Assembly (NCBI GenBank): GCA_945888475.1 | Contig: CAMDAB010000003.1 | Coordinates: 1-64,000, forward strand | Length of the DNA: 64,000 nt | DNA from: Saprospira grandis DSM 2844 | GTDB lineage: Bacteria > Bacteroidota > Bacteroidia > Chitinophagales > Saprospiraceae | Reading direction: 5' to 3' | Part shown: in pieces, positions 34,024 to 43,291 of the stretch | How positions within the stretch are numbered: the first letter of the stretch is position 1 | Layout: the number at the start of each line of letters is the position of its first letter | Notes under the pieces: model-generated | What the model saw: only the letters and a program-made list of their open reading frames with translations | Database searches by the model: none | What the model was told of the DNA's origin: nothing | Program-made: the position numbers and the translations under genes

Positions 34024-34215
34024 GTGAATAGTGCGAAGTGTTTTTAGTGAATAGTGCGAAGTGAACAGTGAATTAGTGCGGAGTGGCTAGGTACTAGGGA
34101 CTAGGATTTTTAAAGTGAATAGTGAATTAGTGCGAAGTGAACAGTGAATTAGTGCGAAGTGGCTAGTTGTTTTCTGACTTCTAATTTCTGACTTCTGACT
34201 TCAAACTTCTGCCTT

Positions 34216-35088
34216 CTAACTTTTCTTCTTGCTTTCTCGTTCCGATTTTCCTTTTTTCTTGAGCATTCTTTTAAACCAGCTTTCTTTTGGTTGATTTTTT
34301 CGGAGCGCTAACAGCAGTTCAATACCGCTTTCAAGTTCAGCTTTCACTTGATCACGCAGATCAGATGCATTTTTGATACTGTCTTTGAACTGGTAGTGAG
34401 TTGTGTCAATTGCTTTGCCAAAATGAAAATAAAAACGTTGAGGTTTTGGAAGTAGCGTTGGACCAACTCCCTTTACCATTGGCACTAACAAATCTTTTCT
34501 GATGCCCAATCGCTCTATCATTTTCCCAAATGGTGATTTTAAATAATCATCGGCATCATACATAATGTCATAACATTCCTCAGGCCCTACCGAAGCGAGG
34601 GGAACAATAGCACAGCCAAATTGAATGGCTAATTTTGCAAAACCTATATGATCGCGCCAGATTAATTGGTAAGCTTCGCCTTTTTTCTTAAACGCTTCGC
34701 GCGCGCCGCCCGGAAAAACCAGAACGTACTGCTTTTTGCGTAGTAAGTCTGCTGCATTTTCGCGGGTGCCTTCCACTTCGCCGAATTTAACCAGGAAATC
34801 TCTTAGATAAGGCACTTGAAAATGTGCATGGTCCACCAACATCCGAAGGAAAATTTCTTTGTCGCGAAAAAGTTTAAGCCAAACAAGTGGTACGTCCAAA
34901 CCACCCAAAATAGTGTGATTCGCCACAAAAAGTACAGGACCTTCAGCTGGAATATTTTCCAATCCCGAAAACTGTGGGTCGGTTAACCATTCCCAAGGTT
35001 TGAAGAAAAGACCTACTTTGTCAACCTCGGCAGGTTGGGGGGCTTCGCGGTCGAAATTAAATTGCATGCTGTGTATTTTGCTTGTCAT
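34216..35088 (-). CDS. Lysophospholipid acyltransferase family protein
   Basis: A 290-residue glycerolipid acyltransferase-like protein. The acceptor block NHTILGGLD (57-65) and FPGGAREAFKKKGEAYQLIW (125-144) match the TMEM68/phytyl ester synthase branch of the LPLAT superfamily, not the canonical PlsC HX4D form. The Lys-rich C-terminal tail is unusual but common in AT-rich genomes. It probably transfers acyl chains to a lipid alcohol at the inner face of the membrane; the substrate cannot be told from sequence. It is followed in the same direction by no other gene, and the repeat spacer is downstream. Confidence 0.85.
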   Translation of the reverse strand: MTSKIHSMQFNFDREAPQPAEVDKVGLFFKPWEWLTDPQFSGLENIPAEGPVLFVANHTILGGLDVPLVWLKLFRDKEIFLRMLVDHAHFQVPYLRDFLVKFGEVEGTRENAADLLRKKQYVLVFPGGAREAFKKKGEAYQLIWRDHIGFAKLAIQFGCAIVPLASVGPEECYDIMYDADDYLKSPFGKMIERLGIRKDLLVPMVKGVGPTLLPKPQRFYFHFGKAIDTTHYQFKDSIKNASDLRDQVKAELESGIELLLALRKNQPKESWFKRMLKKKGKSERESKKKS

Positions 35089-35120
35089 GCAAAGTTAATA
35101 AAAATATCATTTGCACAGAA

Positions 35121-35819
35121 CTATCTCATTTTTAAAGATTGAACTTTATTGACAGCTAATATTTTTTCAAGTTCAGTGTTGATTATTTGAGCAACTTCTT
35201 TTGCTCTTTCCATGATCATGTAATGGTTGCCACCCTCAATAAAATGGCTAGCTCTGACATAGGCAGCAGGGAATATTTCATCCTTTGTGCCATGAATATG
35301 AACGTAATTATTTGGAATCAGGCGATTGTCCCAATTAGCAGCGGCGTACTGAGCCCAAGCAATATGGTCTTCCGAAGCTGAGTCTATCATTGATTGAATA
35401 TGAGCCCTTCCTGTAGAATCTGTTACGCCTAGAAGCCAGGCAACTGGTTTTAAAGATTTTCTAATGAGCCAAGCAGGTAATTGTACCTTTTCGAGCGGCA
35501 GATTTTTGAGCATTTTTATTTGCCATGGAAATTCATTGGGATGCTTAATTGTCGAAATCAAAAATACCTTTTTCATAGGTAAAAGCTTTGAAATTTCAAC
35601 TGAAATAATCCCCCCCAAAGACATACCAATGATAACAGAATTTTCTTCAAAATCTGTGATACCGGCAATCAATCTCTTTGCATAATCTTTCATGCTTTCG
35701 GTAGGGTTTGCCGGGGCAATATGTTCTAAAAATGTAATGTCCTGACTGATCAGCATTGGACCTAATTTATCGAAAACTCTTTTATCGTTCGCCAGTCCGG
35801 GAACACAATATATTTTCAT
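35121..35819 (-). CDS. Alpha/beta hydrolase
   Basis: The ATG at 35819 (MKIYCVPGLANDKRVF) gives 232 residues and starts directly at the first strand of the fold; the longer frame to 35957 adds 46 residues unlike any family N-terminus. Motifs: oxyanion CVPGLA, nucleophile elbow GMSLGG (S67), GTKDEIFP (Asp) and GGNHYMIM (His). It is a small cytoplasmic esterase or lipase-like enzyme of unknown substrate. It lies 32 bases upstream of the acyltransferase gene on the same strand, so the two may be cotranscribed and act on related lipids. Confidence 0.85.
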   Translation of the reverse strand: MKIYCVPGLANDKRVFDKLGPMLISQDITFLEHIAPANPTESMKDYAKRLIAGITDFEENSVIIGMSLGGIISVEISKLLPMKKVFLISTIKHPNEFPWQIKMLKNLPLEKVQLPAWLIRKSLKPVAWLLGVTDSTGRAHIQSMIDSASEDHIAWAQYAAANWDNRLIPNNYVHIHGTKDEIFPAAYVRASHFIEGGNHYMIMERAKEVAQIINTELEKILAVNKVQSLKMR

Positions 35820-36018
35820 TTTGCGTTTGGTTTTGTTGTTTGTTTTCAATCGTTTACTCAGAAATAATCTTAATAAATCAGATTGAAAAACTTCTAATAT
35901 TAGAACAATTTCCATAATATCAGAGTTCAAATATTTGTATAATTTTTCAGGAGACAAAATATTTTATCAAAAAAATGCCATTTACCGACTTTTCTGCTGC
36001 TAAACTATAAAATTTTAA

Positions 36019-36026
36019 TACCTTTG
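36019..36026 (+). promoter_or_regulatory. Candidate -7 element (TACCTTTG)
   Basis: TACCTTTG matches TAnnTTTG, 21 bases before the ATG of the phosphatase gene. A TTTC lies about 24 bases upstream, at poor spacing. Confidence 0.4.
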
Positions 36027-36046
36027 CATAGTAAAAATATGACCCA

Positions 36047-36544
36047 ATGAAAATTCTATACCTGGTAAGACATGCAAAATCTAGTTGGAAAGACGATAGT
36101 ATTTCCGACGCTGAAAGACCATTGAACAAAAGGGGAGAACGCGATGCTCCTTTTATGGCCGAATTGCTTTATCGCAAAGGAATTCAGCCCGATTTACTGG
36201 TTTCTAGTCCCGCGCTCCGCGCTTTGTCAACGGCCAAAATATTTGCCAAAACCTTTGAATATCTCGAAGGAAGAATTTTAGTAGAAGACAGTGCCTACCT
36301 TGCTGAAATCGATGACATTTGGCGTGTTGTAAGGACCTTTGATAATGGATCGGACTCGGCAATGCTCTTTGGACATAATCCCGGATTTACTGAGTTTGTC
36401 AATCTTTTCGACAATGTTTATATCGATAATGTTCCAACTGCAGGGGTTGTTTGCATTGCATTTTCATCCGAAAATTGGGAATTTTGCAGCGCTGAACACG
36501 CAAAAGTAATGTGGGTTGAATACCCCAAACTTTATTTACATTAA
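36047..36544 (+). CDS. SixA-like histidine phosphatase
   Basis: A 165-residue histidine phosphatase. The N-terminal YLVRHAKSSW has the RHA form of the RHG motif (catalytic His9), ERPLNKRGERDA and SSPALRALSTAKIFA follow, and FGHNPGF supplies the second catalytic His. This matches SixA, which dephosphorylates phosphohistidine in phosphorelay or PTS proteins. It is a short family without the phosphoglycerate mutase insert. The stop codon is 6 bases before the next gene, so it heads a three-gene unit with two surface proteins. Confidence 0.9.
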   Translation: MKILYLVRHAKSSWKDDSISDAERPLNKRGERDAPFMAELLYRKGIQPDLLVSSPALRALSTAKIFAKTFEYLEGRILVEDSAYLAEIDDIWRVVRTFDNGSDSAMLFGHNPGFTEFVNLFDNVYIDNVPTAGVVCIAFSSENWEFCSAEHAKVMWVEYPKLYLH

Positions 36545-36550
36545 GATTTT

Positions 36551-38887
36551 ATGAAAAGGCTACTTTTAATTCTAATGTTATTTTCTAGCTTTGTAATAGC
36601 TCAAAGCCCTGGTCTGAATTGTAACAGAGTCGGCTACCTTCCTTACCCCGAAAGGTTGAGTAGTATATGGGGTTACAATGCGCCAAATGGTAAGGAATAC
36701 GCCTTGGTTGGTGCTTATAGCGGCGCCTCTGTTGTCGATATTTCAAATCCTGCAATACCTACAGAAGTGGCTTTTATTCCCGGAGGTCAAACAATCTGGC
36801 GCGAATTGAAAACCTGGGATAAATACATGTATGTAGTTTCGGAGCAGGTAAATGAAGGTCTGCTCATAGCAGATTTATCTACCATTTCAACTGGTATTAC
36901 TTACAATTACAAATTACTTCCCGTTGGAACTGACACTGTCAGAAATGCTCATACACTTTACATAGATGAAAGTGGCTATCTTTATTTAGCCGGCACCAAT
37001 CTATTTAATGGAGCCCCAATGATTTTTGATTTGAATGCCGACCCTCAAAATCCCGTTTATATTGGCGTTGCAGGCAATGTGTATGCACACGATATATATG
37101 TACGCGGAGATACGCTCTGGGGTGCTCACATCATTGCCGGATATTTTTCTGCATACGATATCAGCAACAAAGCAAATCCTCAGCTTTTAAATGTGCAAAG
37201 CACTGGTTTTAATTTTACGCACAATGTATGGTTATCCGATAATAGTAATTATCTATTCAGCACAGATGAACGCGCTGGAGCTTATGTTGAATCCTACGAT
37301 GTAAGCGATCTTACAGATATCAGACTATTGGATAGATGGAAAGTAACGGCCGAAAACTTGCCGATTCCGCACAATGTACATGTTATCAATGATTATGTAA
37401 TTGCATCTTATTATACAGAAGGAATCGTTGTTTTGGATGGTAAACATCCCGATAATTTGGTACTCACAGCTCAATACGATACCTACCTGCCATATGGAAA
37501 CGGATTTTTAGGCTGTTGGGGTGTTTATCCCTATTTCAATTCAGGTACGATCGTTGCTTCTGACATAAATACTGGCCTGCATGTTATAACGCCCAACTAT
37601 CTGCGCGCCTGCCGCATCGAGGGCATCGTGCGTAACAGTGCCGATGGAAATCCCTTATTCGATGTTTTGGTCGATATTGTCGCTAATCCTATCTCCGATA
37701 ACACACTGCTCGATGGCTCTTACAAAACAGGAATCCACACTGCAGGTAACTATCAGGTAAGATTTAGAAAAGAAGGATTTGTTCCCGAAACTTATAATAT
37801 TAATTTTGTACATGACAGTATTATCCGCTTGGACGTTTCCTTAACTCCTGCTACGCCTTTCAATATTTCGGGTAATGTGTTTGAATTTTCGAACCCAACA
37901 CAAGGTGTAAGTAATGCCAAAGTCAAATTTTTACATTCAGCCAATTTTTATGAAATCGACACTTTTTGTAATAATTTTGGAGCATACAACCTTAATGCGC
38001 AAGAGGAGGAATATTATGTAATTGCAGGTAAATGGGGCTACATGACTGCAGATACGCTTGTTTATATCAACAATTTAAATTCACCCGATATACTGATCGA
38101 TTCAGCAATTTATGATGATTTTGTATTTGATTTCGGTTGGACGCTCAGTGGCAATATCAACAATGGCGCATGGGAAAGGGTAGTGCCTGGAACGCAGTAC
38201 CAATGGTCGGGGATGATGCCAAATAATGACTTACTAAATGATTTTGGTTCCTATTGTTATGTCACAGGAAATGCCGACAGTCGTTCCGATTCTGGTATTA
38301 CGGAAATAACTTCACCTATTTTCGATGGAACAAAGTATAACGATCCCCACATGAGTTTCTATTATTGGCTTACTTGTTTCGATAGTACTTATGTCAATAT
38401 CAGCGATTCACTAACTGTTGTGCTTAACAACGGTTCAACTTCATCAGTTGTTGCTTCATACAGAAACGGTTTATACAATTGGTCTGAGCTCAAAGTACAC
38501 CGATTGGCTGATTATCTTCCAATTACTGATCAGATGTCTGTTAGTTTCAAAATGTACAACAGCAATGCAAGAAATTATACAGAAGCTGCTATTGACCGTT
38601 TTAGAGTGGACGAATTTGAAGTATTGACAAATACTGATAAGATTGTTGTAAAAGATGAGCCTGATTTTATGGTTTTTCCTAATCCTTTTAATGAATCTTT
38701 TGTTTTGAAATTCAATAACTCAATTGAATCAGGTTTAGTAAAAGTTTTTGATATCAGCGGTAGATTGATTGAAACAGTTGAAATCTCCAACTATACAGAT
38801 CAAATAAACCTGGGCCTAGGATGGAATCCGGGAATTTATTTCGTAAACAAAAATGGAAAAACAGTTAAAATAGTTAAAACCAAATAA
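36551..38887 (+). CDS. Choice-of-anchor B protein with T9SS type A sorting domain (paralogue 1)
   Basis: A 778-residue secreted protein. After a signal peptide (ending VIAQ) a beta-propeller-like domain with repeated LVIVD-type blades fills about 30-350 (YALVGAYSGASVVDISNP, DVSDLTDIRLLDRW, GIVVLDGKHPDNL), matching the choice-of-anchor B family. Two carboxypeptidase-regulatory-like domains follow (about 355-435 and 437-520), then a jelly-roll domain (about 525-690) and a T9SS type A C-terminal domain (VFPNPFNESFVLKF... to VKIVKTK). It is exported by T9SS and retained on the surface. A paralogue lies 17 bases downstream. Confidence 0.9.
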   Translation: MKRLLLILMLFSSFVIAQSPGLNCNRVGYLPYPERLSSIWGYNAPNGKEYALVGAYSGASVVDISNPAIPTEVAFIPGGQTIWRELKTWDKYMYVVSEQVNEGLLIADLSTISTGITYNYKLLPVGTDTVRNAHTLYIDESGYLYLAGTNLFNGAPMIFDLNADPQNPVYIGVAGNVYAHDIYVRGDTLWGAHIIAGYFSAYDISNKANPQLLNVQSTGFNFTHNVWLSDNSNYLFSTDERAGAYVESYDVSDLTDIRLLDRWKVTAENLPIPHNVHVINDYVIASYYTEGIVVLDGKHPDNLVLTAQYDTYLPYGNGFLGCWGVYPYFNSGTIVASDINTGLHVITPNYLRACRIEGIVRNSADGNPLFDVLVDIVANPISDNTLLDGSYKTGIHTAGNYQVRFRKEGFVPETYNINFVHDSIIRLDVSLTPATPFNISGNVFEFSNPTQGVSNAKVKFLHSANFYEIDTFCNNFGAYNLNAQEEEYYVIAGKWGYMTADTLVYINNLNSPDILIDSAIYDDFVFDFGWTLSGNINNGAWERVVPGTQYQWSGMMPNNDLLNDFGSYCYVTGNADSRSDSGITEITSPIFDGTKYNDPHMSFYYWLTCFDSTYVNISDSLTVVLNNGSTSSVVASYRNGLYNWSELKVHRLADYLPITDQMSVSFKMYNSNARNYTEAAIDRFRVDEFEVLTNTDKIVVKDEPDFMVFPNPFNESFVLKFNNSIESGLVKVFDISGRLIETVEISNYTDQINLGLGWNPGIYFVNKNGKTVKIVKTK

Positions 38888-38904
38888 TTATATAAATCAC
38901 TATT

Positions 38905-41265
38905 ATGAGAATTTTAAACTTAGTATTGATATTATTTTTTGCAGTAAATACTGCGTTCTCACAAACAAATTATGGAATGACATCTGCAGGTGTGCTTCCC
39001 TACACTCAGGATCTGAGTAGTCTTTGGGGTTGGAGAGCTTCCAACGGAACAGAATATGCAATTGTTGGAACCACAACAGGTACTTCATTGGTAAGTTTGG
39101 CAAATCCCGCCAATCCTGTTCAGGTTCAGTTCATTCCAGGTTCAAATACGATGTGGCGTGAGGTTAAAACTTTTGGTAATTACGGATATGTTGGTTGCGA
39201 CAACTGCAGTGAAGGTTTATTGATAATTGACTTGTCAACATTACCTGGCACAGTGAGCTATTCTTATTATAAACCACGTTTAACAGTCAATGGTGTTACT
39301 GATACGCTTCGTTCTATTCATACTTTATATGTCGAGGATAGTATTTTATACCTTTTAGGTACAAATATTAACGAAGGAGAACCAATTATCTTTGGTCTTA
39401 ATAATCCTTTAGCGCCTAATAAAATTGGTCATTTACCTGCAACCTATGCCCACGATGCTTTTATAAGAGGCGACACTATATGGTGTGCTAACATTTACGA
39501 TGGCGACTTTACGGTGTATGACATTACAAATAAAGCAAATCCAATTTATCTTGGAAGGCAGACTACCCCTAACAATTTTACACACAATCTTTGGATTTCT
39601 GGTGATGGCAATACTATTTTCTCTACCGATGAAAGGGCTAATGCCTTTGTTGCAGCTTACGATGTAAGTAACACGTCAAATATTGTCGAACTTGACCGCT
39701 GGCAGACATTCGAAACAAGAGGAACAGGAGTGATTCCGCACAATGCCCATGTCAAAAATGACTTTGTAGTTGTTTCTTATTATACCGATGGTGTCATTAT
39801 CCTAGATGGAAGCCGCCCACAAAATCTGGTAGAAGTAGCCCGATATGATACCTATCTACAAAACAATGTCGGATTTTTTGGTTGTTGGGGAGTTTATCCT
39901 TATTTTCAATCAGGTTTAATTGCAGCATCTGATATCAATACAGGTTTACATATTTTACAACCAAATTACCAAAGAGCCTGCTGGCTCGAGGGCAATATGA
40001 CAGATTCTGTTACTGGCGCAGCCTTATCAAATGTTCGAGTCACAATAAGCTCCACACCTGTTTATGAAGATTCCAGATTGAATGGCGATTACAAAACAGG
40101 TTATGGAATTGCAGGAACTTACAATGTCAGCTATTCAAAAGCAGGCTATTACACTAAGACATTGTCTGTTACCCTTCAAAATGGCGTACTTACAATAAGA
40201 GATGTAGAACTAGTGCCAATGGTAGCTTTTTCATTTAGTGGTCAAGTTGTCGATGCAGATAATGCCAATGCACCAATTGCAAATGCCAAGGTACTTATTG
40301 AAAGTCCTTCCTACAATTATAGTGCAACAACAAACGCTTCAGGAAATTTCACCATACCTTCTATGTTTGTTGACAATTATAGTATCTATGCAGGCAAATG
40401 GGGTTATAAAACTGTACAGATAAATCAAGGAATTGCAGGAAATACTCCTTCTCCTCAAATTCCACTCAACAGAGGATACCGCGATGAATTTGCACTCGAT
40501 TTAGGTTGGACCGTAAGCGGCAATGCCAGTACTGGAGCTTGGGAAAGAGCAGTTTCTGAAGAAATCTTATTCAATAACCAACCTGCTACACCCGATGAAG
40601 ATTTTGTCGGTGATATCGGGAACAAATGTTTTGTAACTGGCGCTAACAATAATGGCAGCCTATCAGCCGATGATGTTGACAATGGCAATACTTTGTTGAG
40701 GTCACCAATTTTTGATCTGACCTCTTACATTGATCCTTATATTAGTTTCAAATCTTATTTTGTAAACGTTCAGGGTAGCGGCACTCCAAACGATTCTTTG
40801 ATTTTCCGAATTTCAAATGGAACCAATACAACGCTGCTTCGTTTTTACAACAGCACTGTTTATGGCTGGAGATCTGATAATTTTAGAGTTGCTGATTTTA
40901 TAACTCCCACTGCTACTATGCGCCTAGATGTTGAAACAGCCGACCGTACGCCAGGACATATTGTTGAAGCAGCCTTCGATTTATTTGAGGTTACTGACAG
41001 TGGTGCAACTTCTATTCAGAATATAAGCCTCGAATCGGAAGGAATCAAAGTTTATCCAAATCCTTTCAAAAATGATTTTTCTGTCGACATAATTACAGAT
41101 GTTCATTTTGGCCAACAGCTTCAGCTTTTTGATTTGAACGGACGTTTGCTTTTTAGTAAAGAAATAAACAGAACTGGTATTCATGCGATTGAAACAAACA
41201 AGATGCCATCTGGATTCTACATGCTTAGAATTGGATCAAAAGCATTAAAACTCATAAAGAACTAA
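38905..41265 (+). CDS. Choice-of-anchor B protein with T9SS type A sorting domain (paralogue 2)
   Basis: A 786-residue paralogue of the preceding protein with the same domain order: signal peptide (AFSQ), LVIVD-blade propeller, two carboxypeptidase-regulatory-like domains, jelly roll (GWTVSGNASTGAWERAVSEE) and T9SS type A domain (VYPNPFKNDFSVDI...ALKLIKN). Shared landmarks include GFFGCWGVYPYF against GFLGCWGVYPYF and SDINTGLH. The duplication is old, since the DNA is well diverged. Ligand and role are unknown. A terminator follows. Confidence 0.9.
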   Translation: MRILNLVLILFFAVNTAFSQTNYGMTSAGVLPYTQDLSSLWGWRASNGTEYAIVGTTTGTSLVSLANPANPVQVQFIPGSNTMWREVKTFGNYGYVGCDNCSEGLLIIDLSTLPGTVSYSYYKPRLTVNGVTDTLRSIHTLYVEDSILYLLGTNINEGEPIIFGLNNPLAPNKIGHLPATYAHDAFIRGDTIWCANIYDGDFTVYDITNKANPIYLGRQTTPNNFTHNLWISGDGNTIFSTDERANAFVAAYDVSNTSNIVELDRWQTFETRGTGVIPHNAHVKNDFVVVSYYTDGVIILDGSRPQNLVEVARYDTYLQNNVGFFGCWGVYPYFQSGLIAASDINTGLHILQPNYQRACWLEGNMTDSVTGAALSNVRVTISSTPVYEDSRLNGDYKTGYGIAGTYNVSYSKAGYYTKTLSVTLQNGVLTIRDVELVPMVAFSFSGQVVDADNANAPIANAKVLIESPSYNYSATTNASGNFTIPSMFVDNYSIYAGKWGYKTVQINQGIAGNTPSPQIPLNRGYRDEFALDLGWTVSGNASTGAWERAVSEEILFNNQPATPDEDFVGDIGNKCFVTGANNNGSLSADDVDNGNTLLRSPIFDLTSYIDPYISFKSYFVNVQGSGTPNDSLIFRISNGTNTTLLRFYNSTVYGWRSDNFRVADFITPTATMRLDVETADRTPGHIVEAAFDLFEVTDSGATSIQNISLESEGIKVYPNPFKNDFSVDIITDVHFGQQLQLFDLNGRLLFSKEINRTGIHAIETNKMPSGFYMLRIGSKALKLIKN

Positions 41266-41290
41266 TTCGGTTTTGATTAGAAATTCTTTT

Positions 41291-41330
41291 ATATGGCTCT
41301 TTGCACTATGCAGAGGGCCATATATTTTTA
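41291..41330 (+). terminator. Intrinsic terminator
   Basis: ATATGGC (41291-41297) pairs with GCCATAT (41317-41323), extended by TCT/AGA with a small bulge, and is followed by ATTTTT. It ends the phosphatase/choice-of-anchor unit 26 bases after the last stop. Confidence 0.75.
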
Positions 41331-41431
41331 AGACTAATTCAAAAAAATAAGTTTACTAAGGTTTAAATCAAAGCAAAAAACTTATTTTCACATTTCAAAC
41401 GATTACTAAAAATACGCACTTCAATTAAACT

Positions 41432-43255
41432 ATGAATTTTAAAAGCCTATATAGAAAAAAACCACTCAATGTAGTCTTACAGCAGGGCGGTGATGGAGAG
41501 GAGCATTCTGGATTACAAAAGGTTTTAACTGCCAGGGATCTTACATTTTTTGGAGTAGCAGCAATCATTGGTGGTGGAACCTTCAGCGCGATTGGAAATG
41601 CATGTTTCAGTGGTGGACCTGGTGTAGTACTGCTTTACATTATATGTGCTATTGCTTGCGGTTTTACTGCTATGTGTTATGCCGAGTTTGCGGCTAGAGT
41701 TCCAGTATCGGGTAGTGCTTATACCTATGCCTACGTATCTTTTGGTGAATTGTTTGCATGGATCATTGGCTGGGCCTTAATTATGGAATATTCCATAGGA
41801 AATGTTTATATCGCATTTTCATGGAGTGGTTATTTTACCAATCTTTTGGAGGGATTTGGCCTGCATTTGCCCAACTGGCTTAGTACAAACTATGTTCATG
41901 CGGGTAATGCCTATGCAGCCTATGATGCTTTTGTTAATGAATCTAATGCATTTCTTGCAAACAATACAGCTGTTGCAGGTACTGCTTTCGAGGAGTGGCT
42001 TAACTCCGATACAGTTGTAAAAGCATTGAAGGATGGCTCAAATATTACAACCTTAGTTCAGCAAGAAACAAGCAAACTTGCTTCCAGCGAAGGTGTTGTA
42101 GCGTGGAATAATGCGCCTAAATTATCAGGCTTACGCTTTATTTTCGATATGCCGGCTGTTGCCATAAATATTCTTATTACCTATTTGGTTTATGTTGGCA
42201 CTAAAGAATCGAAAAATTTCAGCAACCTGATGGTAATTATAAAATTGGTAATTATTGTTTTGGTGATAGCTGTTGGTGTTTTTTATATCGATCTCGACAA
42301 TTGGACGCCATTTTTACCTAATGGTTTTGGGGGTGTAATGGCAGGCGTTTCAGCTGTTTTTTTCGCATATATAGGATTTGATGCGGTTTCAACATTGGCT
42401 GAAGAAGCTAAAAATCCTCAACGCGACCTTCCTCGAGGTATGATTTACTCATTAATTATTTGTACAGTTATTTATATAATTCTCGCTTTGGTGCTTACCG
42501 GAATGGTGCCGTATACAGCATTGGGAGTAAGCGACCCCATGGCTGAAATTTTTGAAATAAAAGGTGTCAAATGGATGCTATTTATTGTGTCAATCGCAGC
42601 AGTTGTAGCCATGACCAGTGTAATGCTGGTTTTTCAGATGGGTCAGCCACGTATTTGGATGACTATGAGCCGCGACGGACTCTTGCCACAACGATTTTCA
42701 AAACTGCACCCAAAATATAAAACGCCCGGCTTTGCAACGATCATTACTGGCTTTGTTGTTGGTGTACCAATGTTTTTTACCGATGAGACTTTTATCCTCG
42801 ATTTCACAAGTATTGGTACCTTATTTGCCTTTGTACTTGTTTGTGGCGGAGTATTAATGTTGCCCGATCAGACAATTGAACAGCAAAATGAACCAACAAA
42901 GGGTAGATTCAGAATTCCATACATCAATGCACGTTATTATTTTCCTCCTATTCTGCTGGTAATTTTTACGGTTTTAATTGTTGCCTACCCAGCTTATTTC
43001 AGAGGACTGATTGAACCCAAGGTTGACAATATTCCCATGCTGGTATTTTTTGTACTTTGTATCATAATGACCTTTTTGTCGATTGTAAAAAATCTGTCCT
43101 TAATTCCGGTGTTAGGTTTGGTATCTTGCTGTTATCTACTCACAGGTATGGCTGCATCAAATTGGCTTTGGTTCTCTGTCTGGCTGTTAATAGGACTTAT
43201 GGTTTACTTCCTCTATAGTAGAAATGCAAGTAAATTGGCAAAGGCTGAACTTTAA
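41432..43255 (+). CDS. APC family amino acid permease
   Basis: A 607-residue inner-membrane transporter with about 12 hydrophobic helices. The first helix contains the family motif GVAAIIGGGTFSAIG, followed by GSAYTYAYVSFGELFAWIIGWALIMEY, typical of cationic amino acid transporters (CAT/YfnA type). FIGFDAVSTLAEEAKNPQRDLPRG, the conserved loop, is intact (FAYIGFDAVSTLAEEA). A hydrophilic insertion of about 75 residues after helix 3 (about 150-225) makes it longer than most. Specific substrate is not predictable. Single gene. Confidence 0.92.
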   Translation: MNFKSLYRKKPLNVVLQQGGDGEEHSGLQKVLTARDLTFFGVAAIIGGGTFSAIGNACFSGGPGVVLLYIICAIACGFTAMCYAEFAARVPVSGSAYTYAYVSFGELFAWIIGWALIMEYSIGNVYIAFSWSGYFTNLLEGFGLHLPNWLSTNYVHAGNAYAAYDAFVNESNAFLANNTAVAGTAFEEWLNSDTVVKALKDGSNITTLVQQETSKLASSEGVVAWNNAPKLSGLRFIFDMPAVAINILITYLVYVGTKESKNFSNLMVIIKLVIIVLVIAVGVFYIDLDNWTPFLPNGFGGVMAGVSAVFFAYIGFDAVSTLAEEAKNPQRDLPRGMIYSLIICTVIYIILALVLTGMVPYTALGVSDPMAEIFEIKGVKWMLFIVSIAAVVAMTSVMLVFQMGQPRIWMTMSRDGLLPQRFSKLHPKYKTPGFATIITGFVVGVPMFFTDETFILDFTSIGTLFAFVLVCGGVLMLPDQTIEQQNEPTKGRFRIPYINARYYFPPILLVIFTVLIVAYPAYFRGLIEPKVDNIPMLVFFVLCIIMTFLSIVKNLSLIPVLGLVSCCYLLTGMAASNWLWFSVWLLIGLMVYFLYSRNASKLAKAEL

Positions 43256-43291
43256 TTAGCTGTATTTTTAACGCTTAAATCGATTCTTTCC

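Larger units (their letters stand above)
33571..34215. repeat. Repeat-filled convergent spacer
   Basis: The 645-bp spacer between the converging permease and acyltransferase genes has no gene. It consists almost wholly of iterated 8-20 base words: AGTGAACAGTGAATTAGTGCG, GTGCGAAGTG, and GGCTAGGTACTAGGGACTAGG, with two embedded copies of the 90-bp hairpin repeat, and a terminal TTCTGACTTCTAATTTCTGA run of similar simple sequence. Confidence 0.85.

Noticed and set aside
33571-34215. Insertion sequence or transposon
   Set aside because: No transposase frame, terminal inverted repeats of IS type or target-site duplication were seen; the region is iterated short words with embedded hairpin repeats.
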